DNA of 10,749 nucleotides from Syntrophomonadaceae bacterium. GTDB lineage: Bacteria; Bacillota; Syntrophomonadia; Syntrophomonadales; Syntrophomonadaceae. Below are positions 1 through 8,019 of this stretch, in pieces. Numbering within the stretch: position 1 is the first letter of the stretch; each line of letters begins with the position of its first letter. A model generated the notes under the pieces. That model saw only the letters and a program-made list of their open reading frames with translations, was not told where the DNA came from and did no database searches. The position numbers and the translations under genes are program-made. The DNA lies in NCBI GenBank assembly GCA_031265005.1, contig JAISDD010000047.1:1-10749 (forward strand), given 5' to 3'.

Positions 1-916
1 TTGGCGCCCCAGACTGCAAAGCTTCTTCAATCGATTGAGATAAATCTCCGATAATATCTGCTATCAAATCACCATAAACCTTATCTTGGTCCAGATGCAT
101 ACGATTATGCATCAGCACTACCGGAACTTTATAGCGCCCTATAACATCTTTAAGCTTTTTATCCATCTGCAGACATCCAATGTCATTTATGATGTCAGCG
201 CCCATTTTTAAGCATTCTTCCGCTACTTTAGAACGAAAAGTATCTATAGATAGCAAAACCGATTCTGGCAGCACCGTTTTTAATTTTTCCAAAACCGGAA
301 TTAAGCGTTGTAATTCTGTCCGTTCATCGGCTAATTCCGCTTGGGGCCTGGAAGAAACGCCTCCCACATCAATAATATCCGCCCATTCTTCCACCATTTC
401 TAAAGCTTTGTCTACAGCAGCCGCATAATCATTATGCCGTCCACCATCCGAAAAAGAATCCGGCGTTACATTGAGAATGCCCATAACTAAAGTACTTTCT
501 CCCAAATGCAGAGTTTTCCCTCCCGGCAATGTCAATTTTAAAGTTTCTTTTTCAGCATTATATATTACATCTGTAATTTCCTCAGCCAAATTTTTTAAAC
601 CAAACTGCTGCACTTTTAACTTTTCCGTCAACCTTTGGTAATGTTTTTTCGTACCCATTAACAAAACATCGGTATATCCTTCAGAAAATCCTTTCAAGGT
701 AAGAGCGTTACGGCTAATAGCTGCTTCTCCTCCTTTTGAAAGCATTTCTTGTTTAATTATAAGCGCTGTACGGCAAGGGATTTTTTTTAATTTTATACAA
801 TGAAATATTCCTTTGGGAATCAAATATTCATAAGAACCGGCATCCACTTCAATATCATCTAACATATTGCGTAAATATTGAAGATCATCGATTTTTACAA
901 CATAATGACCTTGCAT
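1..916 (-). CDS. folP: Dihydropteroate synthase FolP with N-terminal extension, 3' end outside the window
   Basis: Dihydropteroate synthase joins p-aminobenzoate to the hydroxymethyl-dihydropterin pyrophosphate in cytoplasmic folate synthesis. The first 305 codons are visible and remain open to the left edge. Residues 1-140 are the extra N-terminal domain found in many clostridial FolP proteins; it includes KQEMLSKGGEAAISR at 55-69. The TIM barrel begins after that: NVTPDSFSDGG (149-159), DVGGVSSRP (183-191, where DIGGESTRP is usual), SIDTFR (223-228), INDI (243-246) and LMH (268-270). Only the last strands and the RxH end of the barrel are missing. The ATG at 916 is the only standard start after the in-frame stop at 962-964. 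An AGAGGA lies about 11 bases upstream, a rather long spacing. It follows ftsH by about 120 bases in the same direction. A weak promoter-like TTGCTG/TAAAAT pair lies in that gap, so both co-transcription and a separate promoter are possible. Identification is firm from the motifs. Confidence 0.95.
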   Translation of the reverse strand, partial: MQGHYVVKIDDLQYLRNMLDDIEVDAGSYEYLIPKGIFHCIKLKKIPCRTALIIKQEMLSKGGEAAISRNALTLKGFSEGYTDVLLMGTKKHYQRLTEKLKVQQFGLKNLAEEITDVIYNAEKETLKLTLPGGKTLHLGESTLVMGILNVTPDSFSDGGRHNDYAAAVDKALEMVEEWADIIDVGGVSSRPQAELADERTELQRLIPVLEKLKTVLPESVLLSIDTFRSKVAEECLKMGADIINDIGCLQMDKKLKDVIGRYKVPVVLMHNRMHLDQDKVYGDLIADIIGDLSQSIEEALQSGAP

Positions 917-1038
917 AGCGACAACAATCCTCTTGTTTTCAGTATTTAAAAGTAATTCATTTTACATAAGCTAAATATTACAGCAAAGTATTTTTATTTT
1001 TTATAGTTTTGATTTATAAAATCCTCATTCGATTTCAC

Positions 1039-1989
1039 TTAAACCGCAGTTATTATCTCTTCAAATTCTATACCGTTGATGGTTTCCTGTTCAATTAAAC
1101 ATTCCGCTAATCTATGCAGTTTAATAATATTGGTTTCCAAAATTTCCCTGGCTTTTTTATAGCAATTTTCCATGTAAGTTCCGGCTTCTTTGTCAATAGC
1201 ATAAGCAATAGCATCAGAATAATTTTTGTCGCGTGATATATCCCGTCCCAAAAAAACTTCTTCACTCTTGTGTCCGAAAGTTAAAGGCCCCAACTCTTCA
1301 GACATTCCGTATTCAGTTATCATTTTCCTTACGATACTGCTGGCTCTCTCCAAATCATTCTGGGCCCCTGTACTTATATCATTAAGCACTAGAGCTTCCG
1401 AAACCCGCCCCCCCAATAAAATGGTCACCTCATTCAGCAAATGAGATTTGGTAATGTAGTTGCGGTCTTCCTCCGGCAACAGCAAAGTATGCCCCCCTGT
1501 TCTTCCTCTGGGAATAATGGATATTTTATGCAGCTTATCCGTATCCGGTAAAAAAAAGCTGACCAAAGCGTGCCCCGCTTCATGGTAGGCAACCAAGCGC
1601 TTTTCTTTATCCGATATCACTCTGGTTTTCTTTTCCGGCCCGGCTATTACTCTTTCAATAGCTTCTTCCAATTCTTGCATACCCACTGTCTTGTGGCCGC
1701 GCCGCGCCGTCAATAAAGCTCCTTCATTCACCACATTGGCTAGATCAGCGCCGGTAAATCCTGGTGTCCGCTTAGCTAAAACCCCTAAATCGACATTTTC
1801 ATTCAAAGGTTTTTCTTTAACATGCACTTTTAGAATGGCTTCCCTTCCTTTTACATCCGGCCGGTCAATTAAAATATGCCGGTCAAAACGTCCAGGCCTG
1901 AGCAATGCCGGATCCAAAATATCAGGCCTGTTAGTTGAAGCCATAACTATTATTCCTTCGTTAGTGCTGAAACCATCCATCTCAACCAA
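1039..1989 (-). CDS. ftsH: FtsH, C-terminal part: end of AAA+ domain and zinc protease, separated from the N-terminal part by an in-frame TGA
   Basis: This is the distal 316 codons of the membrane-bound ATP-dependent zinc metalloprotease FtsH. It is in the same frame as the N-terminal part and directly continuous with it. It begins LVEMDGF, the residues that normally follow EREQTLNQL. It holds the second region of homology with the arginine fingers ([12 protein letters not shown] then RPGRFDR, residues 19-37 of this part), the lid helices, the HEAGH zinc motif (136-140), the third zinc-ligand Asp in NDLERAS (about 212) and the usual C-terminal helices. Nothing in it looks decayed. The codon right after the TGA is TTG, so TGATTG could in principle allow stop-start reinitiation, although no good ribosome binding site precedes it. 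A soluble piece without the Walker motifs could not work as a protease alone. The break may be a true nonsense mutation, a read error or readthrough. Confidence 0.93.
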   Translation of the reverse strand: MVEMDGFSTNEGIIVMASTNRPDILDPALLRPGRFDRHILIDRPDVKGREAILKVHVKEKPLNENVDLGVLAKRTPGFTGADLANVVNEGALLTARRGHKTVGMQELEEAIERVIAGPEKKTRVISDKEKRLVAYHEAGHALVSFFLPDTDKLHKISIIPRGRTGGHTLLLPEEDRNYITKSHLLNEVTILLGGRVSEALVLNDISTGAQNDLERASSIVRKMITEYGMSEELGPLTFGHKSEEVFLGRDISRDKNYSDAIAYAIDKEAGTYMENCYKKAREILETNIIKLHRLAECLIEQETINGIEFEEIITAV

Positions 1990-1992
1990 TCA
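1990..1992 (-). other. ftsH: In-frame TGA stop splitting ftsH
   Basis: On the minus strand the frame reads AAT CAA TGA TTG GTT GAG. The FtsH family has Leu-Leu-Val-Glu here (NQLLVEMDGF), so TGA stands where a leucine codon belongs. TTA to TGA is one base change. No bases are gained or lost, and the frame is intact on both sides. TGA serves as an ordinary stop at 9333-9335 and 9618-9620, and tryptophan is encoded by TGG in neighbouring genes, so a changed genetic code is not a good explanation. Confidence 0.9.
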
Positions 1993-2838
1993 TTGATTCA
2001 AAGTCTGCTCTCTTTCATCGTGTCCTCCGCCCAGACCAGCTCCGCGCTGCCGACCCACAGCGTCTATTTCGTCTATAAACACTATACAGGGAGAGTTTTT
2101 TTTCGCTTGTTCAAATAAATCTCTTACTCTGGCCGCGCCAACTCCTACAAACATTTCCACAAAATCAGAGCCGCTGATAGAGAAAAAAGGAACTCCCGCT
2201 TCTCCGGCTACTGCTCGTGCCATTAATGTTTTACCGGTACCTGGAGCCCCAAAAAGCAACACTCCTTTAGGTATTTTAGCGCCTATCTGAACAAATTTCT
2301 CAGGGTTTTTCAGAAAATCGACCACTTCCTGCATTTCTTCTTTGGCTTCATCAGCTCCAGCTACATCTTTGAAAGTAACTTTCACCTGCTCGCCGGAAAG
2401 GATTTTAGCACGGCTTTTGCCGAACTGCATAACCCGGTTTCCGCCTCCCTGAGACTGATTCATAATGAAAATTAAAAAAGCAATCAATATCAATATCGGA
2501 AACAAGGTACTCAATAAAGAAACATACCATTTAGGACCCTCTTTTTCCTTGATTTCATAATTGAATTTTTTATCTTCCAGATATTTAATCAAAGGCCCTT
2601 CTTTAAGCGCTGTCATAGTAAATTTTCCGCCGTCTTTAAGCATTCCGGTCACATTATAAACTCTGTCGTCTACTTCTACCAATACAACAGATATTTGCCC
2701 TTTTTCCATGTTAGCGGTGAAATTTTGATATGACATGGCTTCTACTTTCTCATCGCTGCGGTCGCTCAAGCTGACCGCAAAAAGAGCTAATAAAACAATC
2801 AATACATATATAGCTATATTTTTAAGGGCTTTTTCCAA
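1990..2838 (-). CDS. ftsH: FtsH, N-terminal part: membrane anchor and Walker A/B half of the AAA+ domain, ending at an in-frame TGA
   Basis: The proximal 282 codons of FtsH hold a first membrane helix (about residues 7-24), an extracytoplasmic segment, a second helix (about 104-126), the GG-rich linker, Walker A GAPGTGKT (197-204) and Walker [10 protein letters not shown] (251-259). The frame stops at TGA after EREQTLNQ. The start chosen is the TTG at 2838, which has AAAGGGAGG 7 bases upstream and gives [12 protein letters not shown], a typical FtsH N-terminus. An ATG at 2874 would add 12 residues, but it lies only about 8 bases from the predicted transcription start and has no ribosome binding site. 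Joined to the distal part, the protein would be about 599 residues, normal for FtsH. FtsH degrades membrane and regulatory proteins; in Bacillus subtilis its loss impairs sporulation, which is relevant beside spoIIE. Confidence 0.93.
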   Translation of the reverse strand: MEKALKNIAIYVLIVLLALFAVSLSDRSDEKVEAMSYQNFTANMEKGQISVVLVEVDDRVYNVTGMLKDGGKFTMTALKEGPLIKYLEDKKFNYEIKEKEGPKWYVSLLSTLFPILILIAFLIFIMNQSQGGGNRVMQFGKSRAKILSGEQVKVTFKDVAGADEAKEEMQEVVDFLKNPEKFVQIGAKIPKGVLLFGAPGTGKTLMARAVAGEAGVPFFSISGSDFVEMFVGVGAARVRDLFEQAKKNSPCIVFIDEIDAVGRQRGAGLGGGHDEREQTLNQ

Positions 2839-2888
2839 ATTTTTTCCTCCCTTTAAACTGTTGCGCACATTCATTATATTTTATCATA

Positions 2889-2917
2889 ATTATATCCTGA
2901 TTATATCCTGTTTTCAA
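2889..2917 (-). promoter_or_regulatory. Sigma-A type promoter for ftsH, with a duplicated -10 segment
   Basis: On the minus strand TTGAAA (2912-2917) is followed by exactly 17 bases and then TATAAT (2889-2894). This predicts a transcription start near 2882 and a leader of about 45 bases to the TTG start at 2838. The 11-base unit ATTATATCCTG (plus-strand reading) occurs twice in tandem at 2889-2910, so a second TATAAT sits inside the spacer. The spacing and near-consensus boxes make this the best promoter in the left half. It indicates that ftsH can be transcribed independently of tilS. Confidence 0.7.
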
Positions 2918-2943
2918 CATTTTCCAGCACCGCAAACACGTTT

Positions 2944-4314
2944 TTAATTTATCTTCTCTGTTTTTACTATTAGCATCTTTTCTGTCTTATCATTTACCGC
3001 GACGTATTGTGACAACATCATCCCCACTAACCCCAAAACTTCATCCTTTGTTGCCAGCAATGGAATATCGTTCCTATCCGTGAAAGGAATTCGTAACTCA
3101 TTGAAAATTTTTTTAATTTTTTTGTGTCCTACTCCGCTCAATTTTATAGTATCGCCCGGCTGTTTAGAGCGTAAAAATATTTTTTTCCCTTCCAGATAAC
3201 TATAATCAAGCATACATTCACAATTTACCCCCTGAAAATCCTTTTTATCTAAAACATCAAAAGAAAAACGCCGCTTTATTTCAGGGCAAATTATCGAACC
3301 TGGAATATTGATTTCGTAATTGAACGCTTGTTTAGGTACAAGAACTTTACTCAATAACAGTTTATCATATATTTTGTAAGCTACTATACTATCTTTGCAA
3401 TTTACTTTTTTAGAAGATCCTTGCTGGTTAAATAAATCTCTGATTTTTTCTATATCATGCCTTTCCCAATTTTTTTTACCATTACTCATATGCCGCAAAG
3501 CGCGCTGCAAAATACGCCGCTGCCCTGCCGCATGCAGTTTTAATAATATTTTAAGGTCGAAAGAAATATTATCCGCAGTTTGTTCCAGCAAAGACTTTCG
3601 CCAGTATTTTTCCACTTCGTTTTCAATAAATTCATCTTCGTCAGCCGCAATTTCTGCTAATTGCTTAAGCGCTGTCATAATTTGAGGATTAAAATCTTTT
3701 TTTAATAAAGGTATCAGTGAGTGGCGAATACGGTTACGGGTAAAAGAAATATCATAATTGCTCATGTCTTCTGCAAATGCTATCTTGTTCCGTATGGCAA
3801 AATCTAATATTTTTTCCTTTGTTATATCCAAAAACGGCCTGATAAGATAGCCGCGGCTCGGTTTCATTCCTATCAAGCCTTGCACTCCGCTGCCTCGTAA
3901 TAAATGCATTAATACTGATTCGCCCAAATCATCAAGGTGATGAGCAGTAGCAATTTTTCCTCCGCAACTTTCAGACAATTCGCTGAAAAATTCATATCTC
4001 TGTTCGCGTCCGGCTAATTCCAGCGACTCTTTTTTTTGTTCAGCAATTCTTGCGATATCAATAGTCCGAACAATTAATTCTATAGTCCACCTCGCGCAAG
4101 TATCTTTAACCAATTGCTCTTCTCCGACAGCATCGGAGCGCAGCTTGTGGTTGACATGCGCGGCTTTTAGCTCAAAGCCCAAGACCTCAGCCAGTTCTTT
4201 TAAAATAAACAGCAACACCATAGAATCCGGCCCCCCTGATACAGCTGCAATCACCACATCGCCAGAACTAATAAGCCGATGTTCATTAATGAACTCACGT
4301 ACTTGGTTTATCAC
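2944..4314 (-). CDS. tilS: tRNA(Ile)-lysidine synthetase TilS
   Basis: TilS uses ATP and lysine to convert the wobble cytidine of the CAU-anticodon tRNA-Ile to lysidine, so that it reads AUA and is charged with isoleucine. It acts in the cytoplasm and is normally essential. The PP-loop motif SGGPDS is at residues 26-31. It is followed by the N-ATPase domain with AAHVNHKLR, TAHHLDD and RNRIRH, a middle substrate-binding domain, and the C-terminal TilS domain with KIKKIFNELRIP and DIPLLATKDEVLGLVGM. At about 456 residues it has normal family length. The GTG at 4314 is chosen because AAGGTG ends 6 bases before it; a GTG at 4323 would add three residues but has no ribosome binding site. It lies about 80 bases after spoIIE. 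In many relatives hpt lies between tilS and ftsH, but here there are only about 105 bases. Confidence 0.95.
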   Translation of the reverse strand: MINQVREFINEHRLISSGDVVIAAVSGGPDSMVLLFILKELAEVLGFELKAAHVNHKLRSDAVGEEQLVKDTCARWTIELIVRTIDIARIAEQKKESLELAGREQRYEFFSELSESCGGKIATAHHLDDLGESVLMHLLRGSGVQGLIGMKPSRGYLIRPFLDITKEKILDFAIRNKIAFAEDMSNYDISFTRNRIRHSLIPLLKKDFNPQIMTALKQLAEIAADEDEFIENEVEKYWRKSLLEQTADNISFDLKILLKLHAAGQRRILQRALRHMSNGKKNWERHDIEKIRDLFNQQGSSKKVNCKDSIVAYKIYDKLLLSKVLVPKQAFNYEINIPGSIICPEIKRRFSFDVLDKKDFQGVNCECMLDYSYLEGKKIFLRSKQPGDTIKLSGVGHKKIKKIFNELRIPFTDRNDIPLLATKDEVLGLVGMMLSQYVAVNDKTEKMLIVKTEKIN

Positions 4315-4331
4315 TTTTTTCACCTTAAATT

Positions 4332-4362
4332 ATTATAGTATATAGAATCTTTCAATTATCAA
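4332..4362 (-). promoter_or_regulatory. Possible weak promoter for tilS
   Basis: On the minus strand TTGATA (4357-4362) and TATAAT (4332-4337) are separated by 19 bases, longer than the preferred 17. The predicted start would leave a leader of only about 10 bases before the GTG at 4314. The boxes are good but the spacing and leader are poor, so this may be chance in AT-rich DNA. Confidence 0.25.
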
Positions 4363-4404
4363 TGAGCTATGTATCAAAAATAATATACCTGTTTTTATCG
4401 CCCG

Positions 4405-6882
4405 TCAAATCAAATCTACGCGGGCGCAAATTACGGTCATATCATCGTCAGGGCGTCCTTCACACAGATTAAGCGCTTTTCTGATAATCAATTCCGCCAG
4501 CAATTGCGGGTCTTTTTCACTAACATGAAGAATAAAATCCGCAAGCCAAAGGGCTCTGGTATTACTGTGCGGCTGATACATAACCCCGTCACTTACTAAT
4601 ACTATCATATTTCCCTGGCTAAGCTGTCTTTTTTCATTTACTATGTCCGCGCTCTCTAAAATTCCAATCGGCAAAGAGCTCATTGCAATCGTTTCCACTC
4701 GATTTTCATTTTTAATAAATGCAGGAGCGCTCCCCACTTTTATAAAATCAGCTTCCGCAGTATACAAATCAATCAATAGCATATCCAAAGTAGCAAAACA
4801 TTCATTCGTATTGCGCAGCATCAAAACCGAGTTAATGGTTTGCAAAGCCAGATCTTTATCAAAGCCCTGAACCAACAGGTTTTCTAAAAGTTTAACCGTA
4901 GCCTGGCTTTCCCCATACGCATTTTCCCCCACCCCCATACCGTCGCTAAGCATAATTAATTCTTTTCTGTGATACAGCGGACGGATGGTATAGCTGTCTC
5001 CACAGATAGTTTCTTTTCCTACCTGCGCGGTTCCGCAAACTATCCGGTAATTATGTTTTCTAACGAAAATCGCTTGGCAATGCCCTACGCTTTCATCCTC
5101 CCCGCACATTTTTTCGCATAACTCTATGTCGTCGTCTAAATGTTCCGACAATATCGGAGCTAATATTTTTTCACATTTTGCTTTATTTTGGCAGCTCTCC
5201 ATTAAAATTTTTAACCCATACACCTGATCTTCACTTTGAAGCGGGATTATTTCCTTTACATTAGCTCCTAAATGCCGTAATTTTTTTATTATTTGCTGTT
5301 CCGATTCCAGTTTGGAAAGAGGATTGCTGATTATTTCCCCCGCTAAATTTTTTATTATTTTACTGACCCCTTTTAATTGTACTGAAACTAAATCATGGGA
5401 ATTTTTTAATTTATCCGCCCAATATTCATTGAGCTTCAAAGTTTCATAAAGACGATTGATCTCACGCACCATATCTTTTCCTTTTATGCACGTCTTTTTA
5501 TATTCCATAGAACAGTCCTGATATTGTAATTCTCCCTGGGCTTCCATCATGGCAAAAAGATCCATCATTTCTTTGGCGGTATGATTAACGCCGTTTTTCC
5601 AGCATCTTTCGTAACGCGAACACTTGCTGCAAAAATGATTAGTAATCTCTTCATACAGGTAATCCAAATAAGAATTTCCACGTTCTTTACTTCCAGCATA
5701 GTAATCAGTCTTAAAAGCAGAACTCATTTCATCAAAAACTTCTGCTAATCCTTGTATACGCGACAGCGCTGCTCCGCCTGCGTCTAAAGCAATTATTCCC
5801 TCATTAGCAGCAGCCGCTTCAATTCCTAAGCTAACATTTTTAGACAACGGAATTACTATATTTTTTAATTGGAAATTTTTTAGAAAAATAACGAAACCAG
5901 CGGAAGCGATACTGGCTTCCCAAATTCCGCTGACCGTGGTTTGAACGTTATTATTAAACATTGAAAAACCTAAAATACCCAACATAAATCCGATAATATT
6001 GCCGATGAAACCAAAACTTCTAAACAATCCGGCTAACAGGCCCGAAAGAGCATAGACCCCAATCGATTCGGCCAAAACCGCTGAAGATAATGACGGAATG
6101 AAGCCTACTCCTACTCCTGCCATGGTTCCGCCGCTGCTTCCCCATATAAACGCCGCCAACAAAATACACCAAGAACAAATAATATTTCCTACGCTTATTC
6201 CCCAAAAATCCACTCCGTTCAAGCCCATAATAAAGCCCATACCTAAAACTACCAATGAAGTTTTTTCTTCAAAACTAAACTTCGAGAGTTCTTTACGCTC
6301 ATGCCATGATTTTTCTACCAGCAAACACATGAAAGTTATTATGCCGCTCAGTAAAGCCTCAAAAACGATCACCATAACTCCATATAAAGTCATTCCTTGA
6401 ATAAAAAGCAACAGCGTTTTCACCACAAAAATCACCGCCGCAATAAACAAAGGAAGCCCCCAAATAATTTTATTTTCAGGCATTATCTGCCAATGTATGA
6501 CCACACCCAAAATCACCAAAGTAATTACATTTGACCACATTTCGTAACCAGATACAAACGCTAAAACTCCTATTATTGAAAATAAAAACACTATAAAGGA
6601 GCGGCTTTTATCCCGGTGCCCGAAAGCTACAGCAAAAGCATAGGCAAAAGGCAATAGTTCGCCTAATATGAAAGCCCGGGAAAAAACTAACGCAATAATC
6701 AAAAAGAAAAGGTTTTCATACTTTAAAGCGTCCTTTTTTAATAAAGACGCTACTTTTTCCCCTTGCCCGGTAAAAAATCGTAAATCTATTTGAGGGCGCC
6801 AAGTTAATTTTCGCCTTCTGCGCGCGGCCTTTTTGTTAGGCACAGCCGCTTCATTTGTTCTTTGAAATGGATAAACTTCCAG
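4405..6882 (-). CDS. spoIIE: Stage II sporulation protein E, membrane PP2C-type phosphatase
   Basis: SpoIIE dephosphorylates SpoIIAA, releasing sigma-F in the forespore, and associates with FtsZ at the asymmetric septum. Numbering from the GTG at 6843, about residues 43-330 form a multi-helix membrane domain. Residues 400-580 are a linker with cysteines (FCSKCSRYERCW at 404-415) typical of clostridial SpoIIE. Residues 595-812 are the PP2C domain with metal-site motifs GDSY (615-618), LSDGMGVGE (632-640), SDGV (751-754) and DDDMT (799-803). The length, about 825, is close to the 827 of Bacillus subtilis. The start chosen is CTG at 6882: AGAAGGAGGG lies 9 bases upstream and an in-frame TAA immediately precedes it. 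The GTG at 6843 has no ribosome binding site. The CTG start adds MEVYPFQRTNEAA. The family is certain; the exact start is inferred. Confidence 0.95.
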   Translation of the reverse strand: MEVYPFQRTNEAAVPNKKAARRRRKLTWRPQIDLRFFTGQGEKVASLLKKDALKYENLFFLIIALVFSRAFILGELLPFAYAFAVAFGHRDKSRSFIVFLFSIIGVLAFVSGYEMWSNVITLVILGVVIHWQIMPENKIIWGLPLFIAAVIFVVKTLLLFIQGMTLYGVMVIVFEALLSGIITFMCLLVEKSWHERKELSKFSFEEKTSLVVLGMGFIMGLNGVDFWGISVGNIICSWCILLAAFIWGSSGGTMAGVGVGFIPSLSSAVLAESIGVYALSGLLAGLFRSFGFIGNIIGFMLGILGFSMFNNNVQTTVSGIWEASIASAGFVIFLKNFQLKNIVIPLSKNVSLGIEAAAANEGIIALDAGGAALSRIQGLAEVFDEMSSAFKTDYYAGSKERGNSYLDYLYEEITNHFCSKCSRYERCWKNGVNHTAKEMMDLFAMMEAQGELQYQDCSMEYKKTCIKGKDMVREINRLYETLKLNEYWADKLKNSHDLVSVQLKGVSKIIKNLAGEIISNPLSKLESEQQIIKKLRHLGANVKEIIPLQSEDQVYGLKILMESCQNKAKCEKILAPILSEHLDDDIELCEKMCGEDESVGHCQAIFVRKHNYRIVCGTAQVGKETICGDSYTIRPLYHRKELIMLSDGMGVGENAYGESQATVKLLENLLVQGFDKDLALQTINSVLMLRNTNECFATLDMLLIDLYTAEADFIKVGSAPAFIKNENRVETIAMSSLPIGILESADIVNEKRQLSQGNMIVLVSDGVMYQPHSNTRALWLADFILHVSEKDPQLLAELIIRKALNLCEGRPDDDMTVICARVDLI

Positions 6883-6900
6883 TTAGACCACCCTCCTTCT
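6880..6900 (-). promoter_or_regulatory. Strong ribosome binding site that points to a CTG start for spoIIE
   Basis: AGAAGGAGGG (6891-6900, minus strand) is the strongest ribosome binding site in the left half. The next in-frame possible start is CTG at 6880-6882, 9 bases away. A TAA at 6883-6885 closes the frame just before it, so translation cannot begin further upstream. ATG, GTG or TTG are absent in frame until the GTG at 6841-6843, about 48 bases from the binding site. Confidence 0.6.
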
Positions 6901-6916
6901 AAAAGTTTGTCCATTC

Positions 6917-6922
6917 ATTATA
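6917..6922 (-). promoter_or_regulatory. Possible -10 box of a spoIIE promoter
   Basis: A perfect TATAAT on the minus strand lies about 35 bases upstream of the CTG start. The -35 position 17 bases away reads CAAAAT, which is poor. In Bacillus subtilis the spoIIE promoter has a good -10 and needs Spo0A~P, so a weak -35 fits an activated promoter. No convincing Spo0A box (TGTCGAA-like) was found, so activation by Spo0A is not shown by the sequence. Confidence 0.3.
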
Positions 6923-7015
6923 GCAGTCTTATTTGGATAATTTTGTAAATAAAAGTCCAATGCGGCATTTTATTTCAAACAAAGTTTGTGATTTATTGAG
7001 TTTTTCTATAAATTA

Positions 7016-7891
7016 TTATCTACATAGGTCCCATATTATCCCTTCTAAAATATCACTTCCGCTAACTTGCATTAGTTCTTTTTCAAAAAAATCCATAATA
7101 GAATAAACTATCATTGCCCCTGGTACGATAATATCCGCCCGTTCCGGCTGCAACCCCGGCAAACGCTTTTTTTGCTCCATCGATAGCTTTTTTAGGGATG
7201 TATACAATTCCTGTATCTCATTTTTAGTTAAAATTTGTCCATGGATTTCACTGCGTTCATATTTTCTCAGCTTCTTTTTAACCGCTGCGAGAGTAGTGGC
7301 AGTGCCGCCGACGAATACCATGCGATAATTGGACAATTTCCCCTTATGTTCACATAATAGTCCTAAAACATTTTTAGCTTGACCGGAATCCATAGCGCTT
7401 TCTTTAGCTCTAACCGCCCCCAATTTAAGAGAATATGTGAACATTTTCCCATCATATTCCCAAATAAATTCTGTACTGCCTCCGCCCAAATCAACTACTA
7501 TAAACGGACCGGATATATGCAATCCTTTTTTTACTCCCTCATAACTCATCTGAGCTTCCTGCTCTCCGCTGATAACATCAATTTCCAGGTTTAGCCCGTT
7601 TTTCAGTTTATTTAAAAATTCACCTTTGTTTTCAGCTTCCCGAACAGCGCTGGTAGCAATCAATCTGTATTTTTTTACATCCATTTGCTGTAAAATATTG
7701 TGAAACCCCGCCAAACACTTCATGGTTTTATCCATCGCCGCATTCCCAATCCGTTTCGTGCCGTTTAACCCTTCTCCCAAACGGGTGGTTTCCATAGCCT
7801 GTACCACCGGCTTTAATTCTTTAAATTCATCCAATTCCGCTATCAACAGCCTGCAAGAATTGGTTCCAATGTCAATCGCTCCAATTTTCAT
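7016..7891 (-). CDS. Ppx/GppA-family phosphatase (exopolyphosphatase or pppGpp phosphohydrolase)
   Basis: A member of the ASKHA-fold Ppx/GppA family, which removes terminal phosphate from polyphosphate or from pppGpp in the cytoplasm. Visible motifs are DIGTNS (residues 7-12), ATSAVREA (79-86), SGEQEA with the conserved catalytic-region Glu (108-113), DLGGGSTE (134-141, phosphate binding) and GGTATT (195-200). At 291 residues it is the short two-domain form, without the C-terminal HD-like domain of the enterobacterial enzymes. Of two adjacent ATG codons, the one at 7891 is chosen because AGGAG lies 6 bases before it, against 3 for the one at 7894. The sequence cannot tell Ppx from GppA activity, so no symbol is given. 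It is the first gene of the leftward cluster and lies about 130 bases before spoIIE. Its upstream side is the border with the toxin-antitoxin island. Confidence 0.92.
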   Translation of the reverse strand: MKIGAIDIGTNSCRLLIAELDEFKELKPVVQAMETTRLGEGLNGTKRIGNAAMDKTMKCLAGFHNILQQMDVKKYRLIATSAVREAENKGEFLNKLKNGLNLEIDVISGEQEAQMSYEGVKKGLHISGPFIVVDLGGGSTEFIWEYDGKMFTYSLKLGAVRAKESAMDSGQAKNVLGLLCEHKGKLSNYRMVFVGGTATTLAAVKKKLRKYERSEIHGQILTKNEIQELYTSLKKLSMEQKKRLPGLQPERADIIVPGAMIVYSIMDFFEKELMQVSGSDILEGIIWDLCR

Positions 7892-8019
7892 CATTTACTC
7901 CTAAGCAAATATATCCAATAAGGAAATATATTCATAATCAAATGTCATTATCCTTCATTCATTAATGTATCTATCGGCCAGAACTCTCAAAGTTGTCTAT
8001 AATTTTTTATTTATAGAAA

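Noticed and set aside
180..428. Plus-strand open frame of 82 codons
   Set aside because: It lies opposite folP, whose motifs are unmistakable; there is no ribosome binding site and the composition is that of a shadow frame.
1990..1992. UGA recoded as an amino acid (altered code or selenocysteine) in ftsH
   Set aside because: TGA ends other genes in the window (9333-9335, 9618-9620), TGG encodes Trp in the neighbours, and the family has leucine here, neither Trp, Gly nor Cys/Sec.
6906..6914. TTTGTCCAT as a Spo0A box for spoIIE
   Set aside because: Two mismatches from TTTGTCGAA, and it lies downstream of the -10 box, where an activator would not be expected.
6978..6990. CAAACAAAGTTTG inverted repeat after ppx as a terminator
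   Set aside because: The stem is 5 AT-rich pairs, and no T-run follows on the minus strand.
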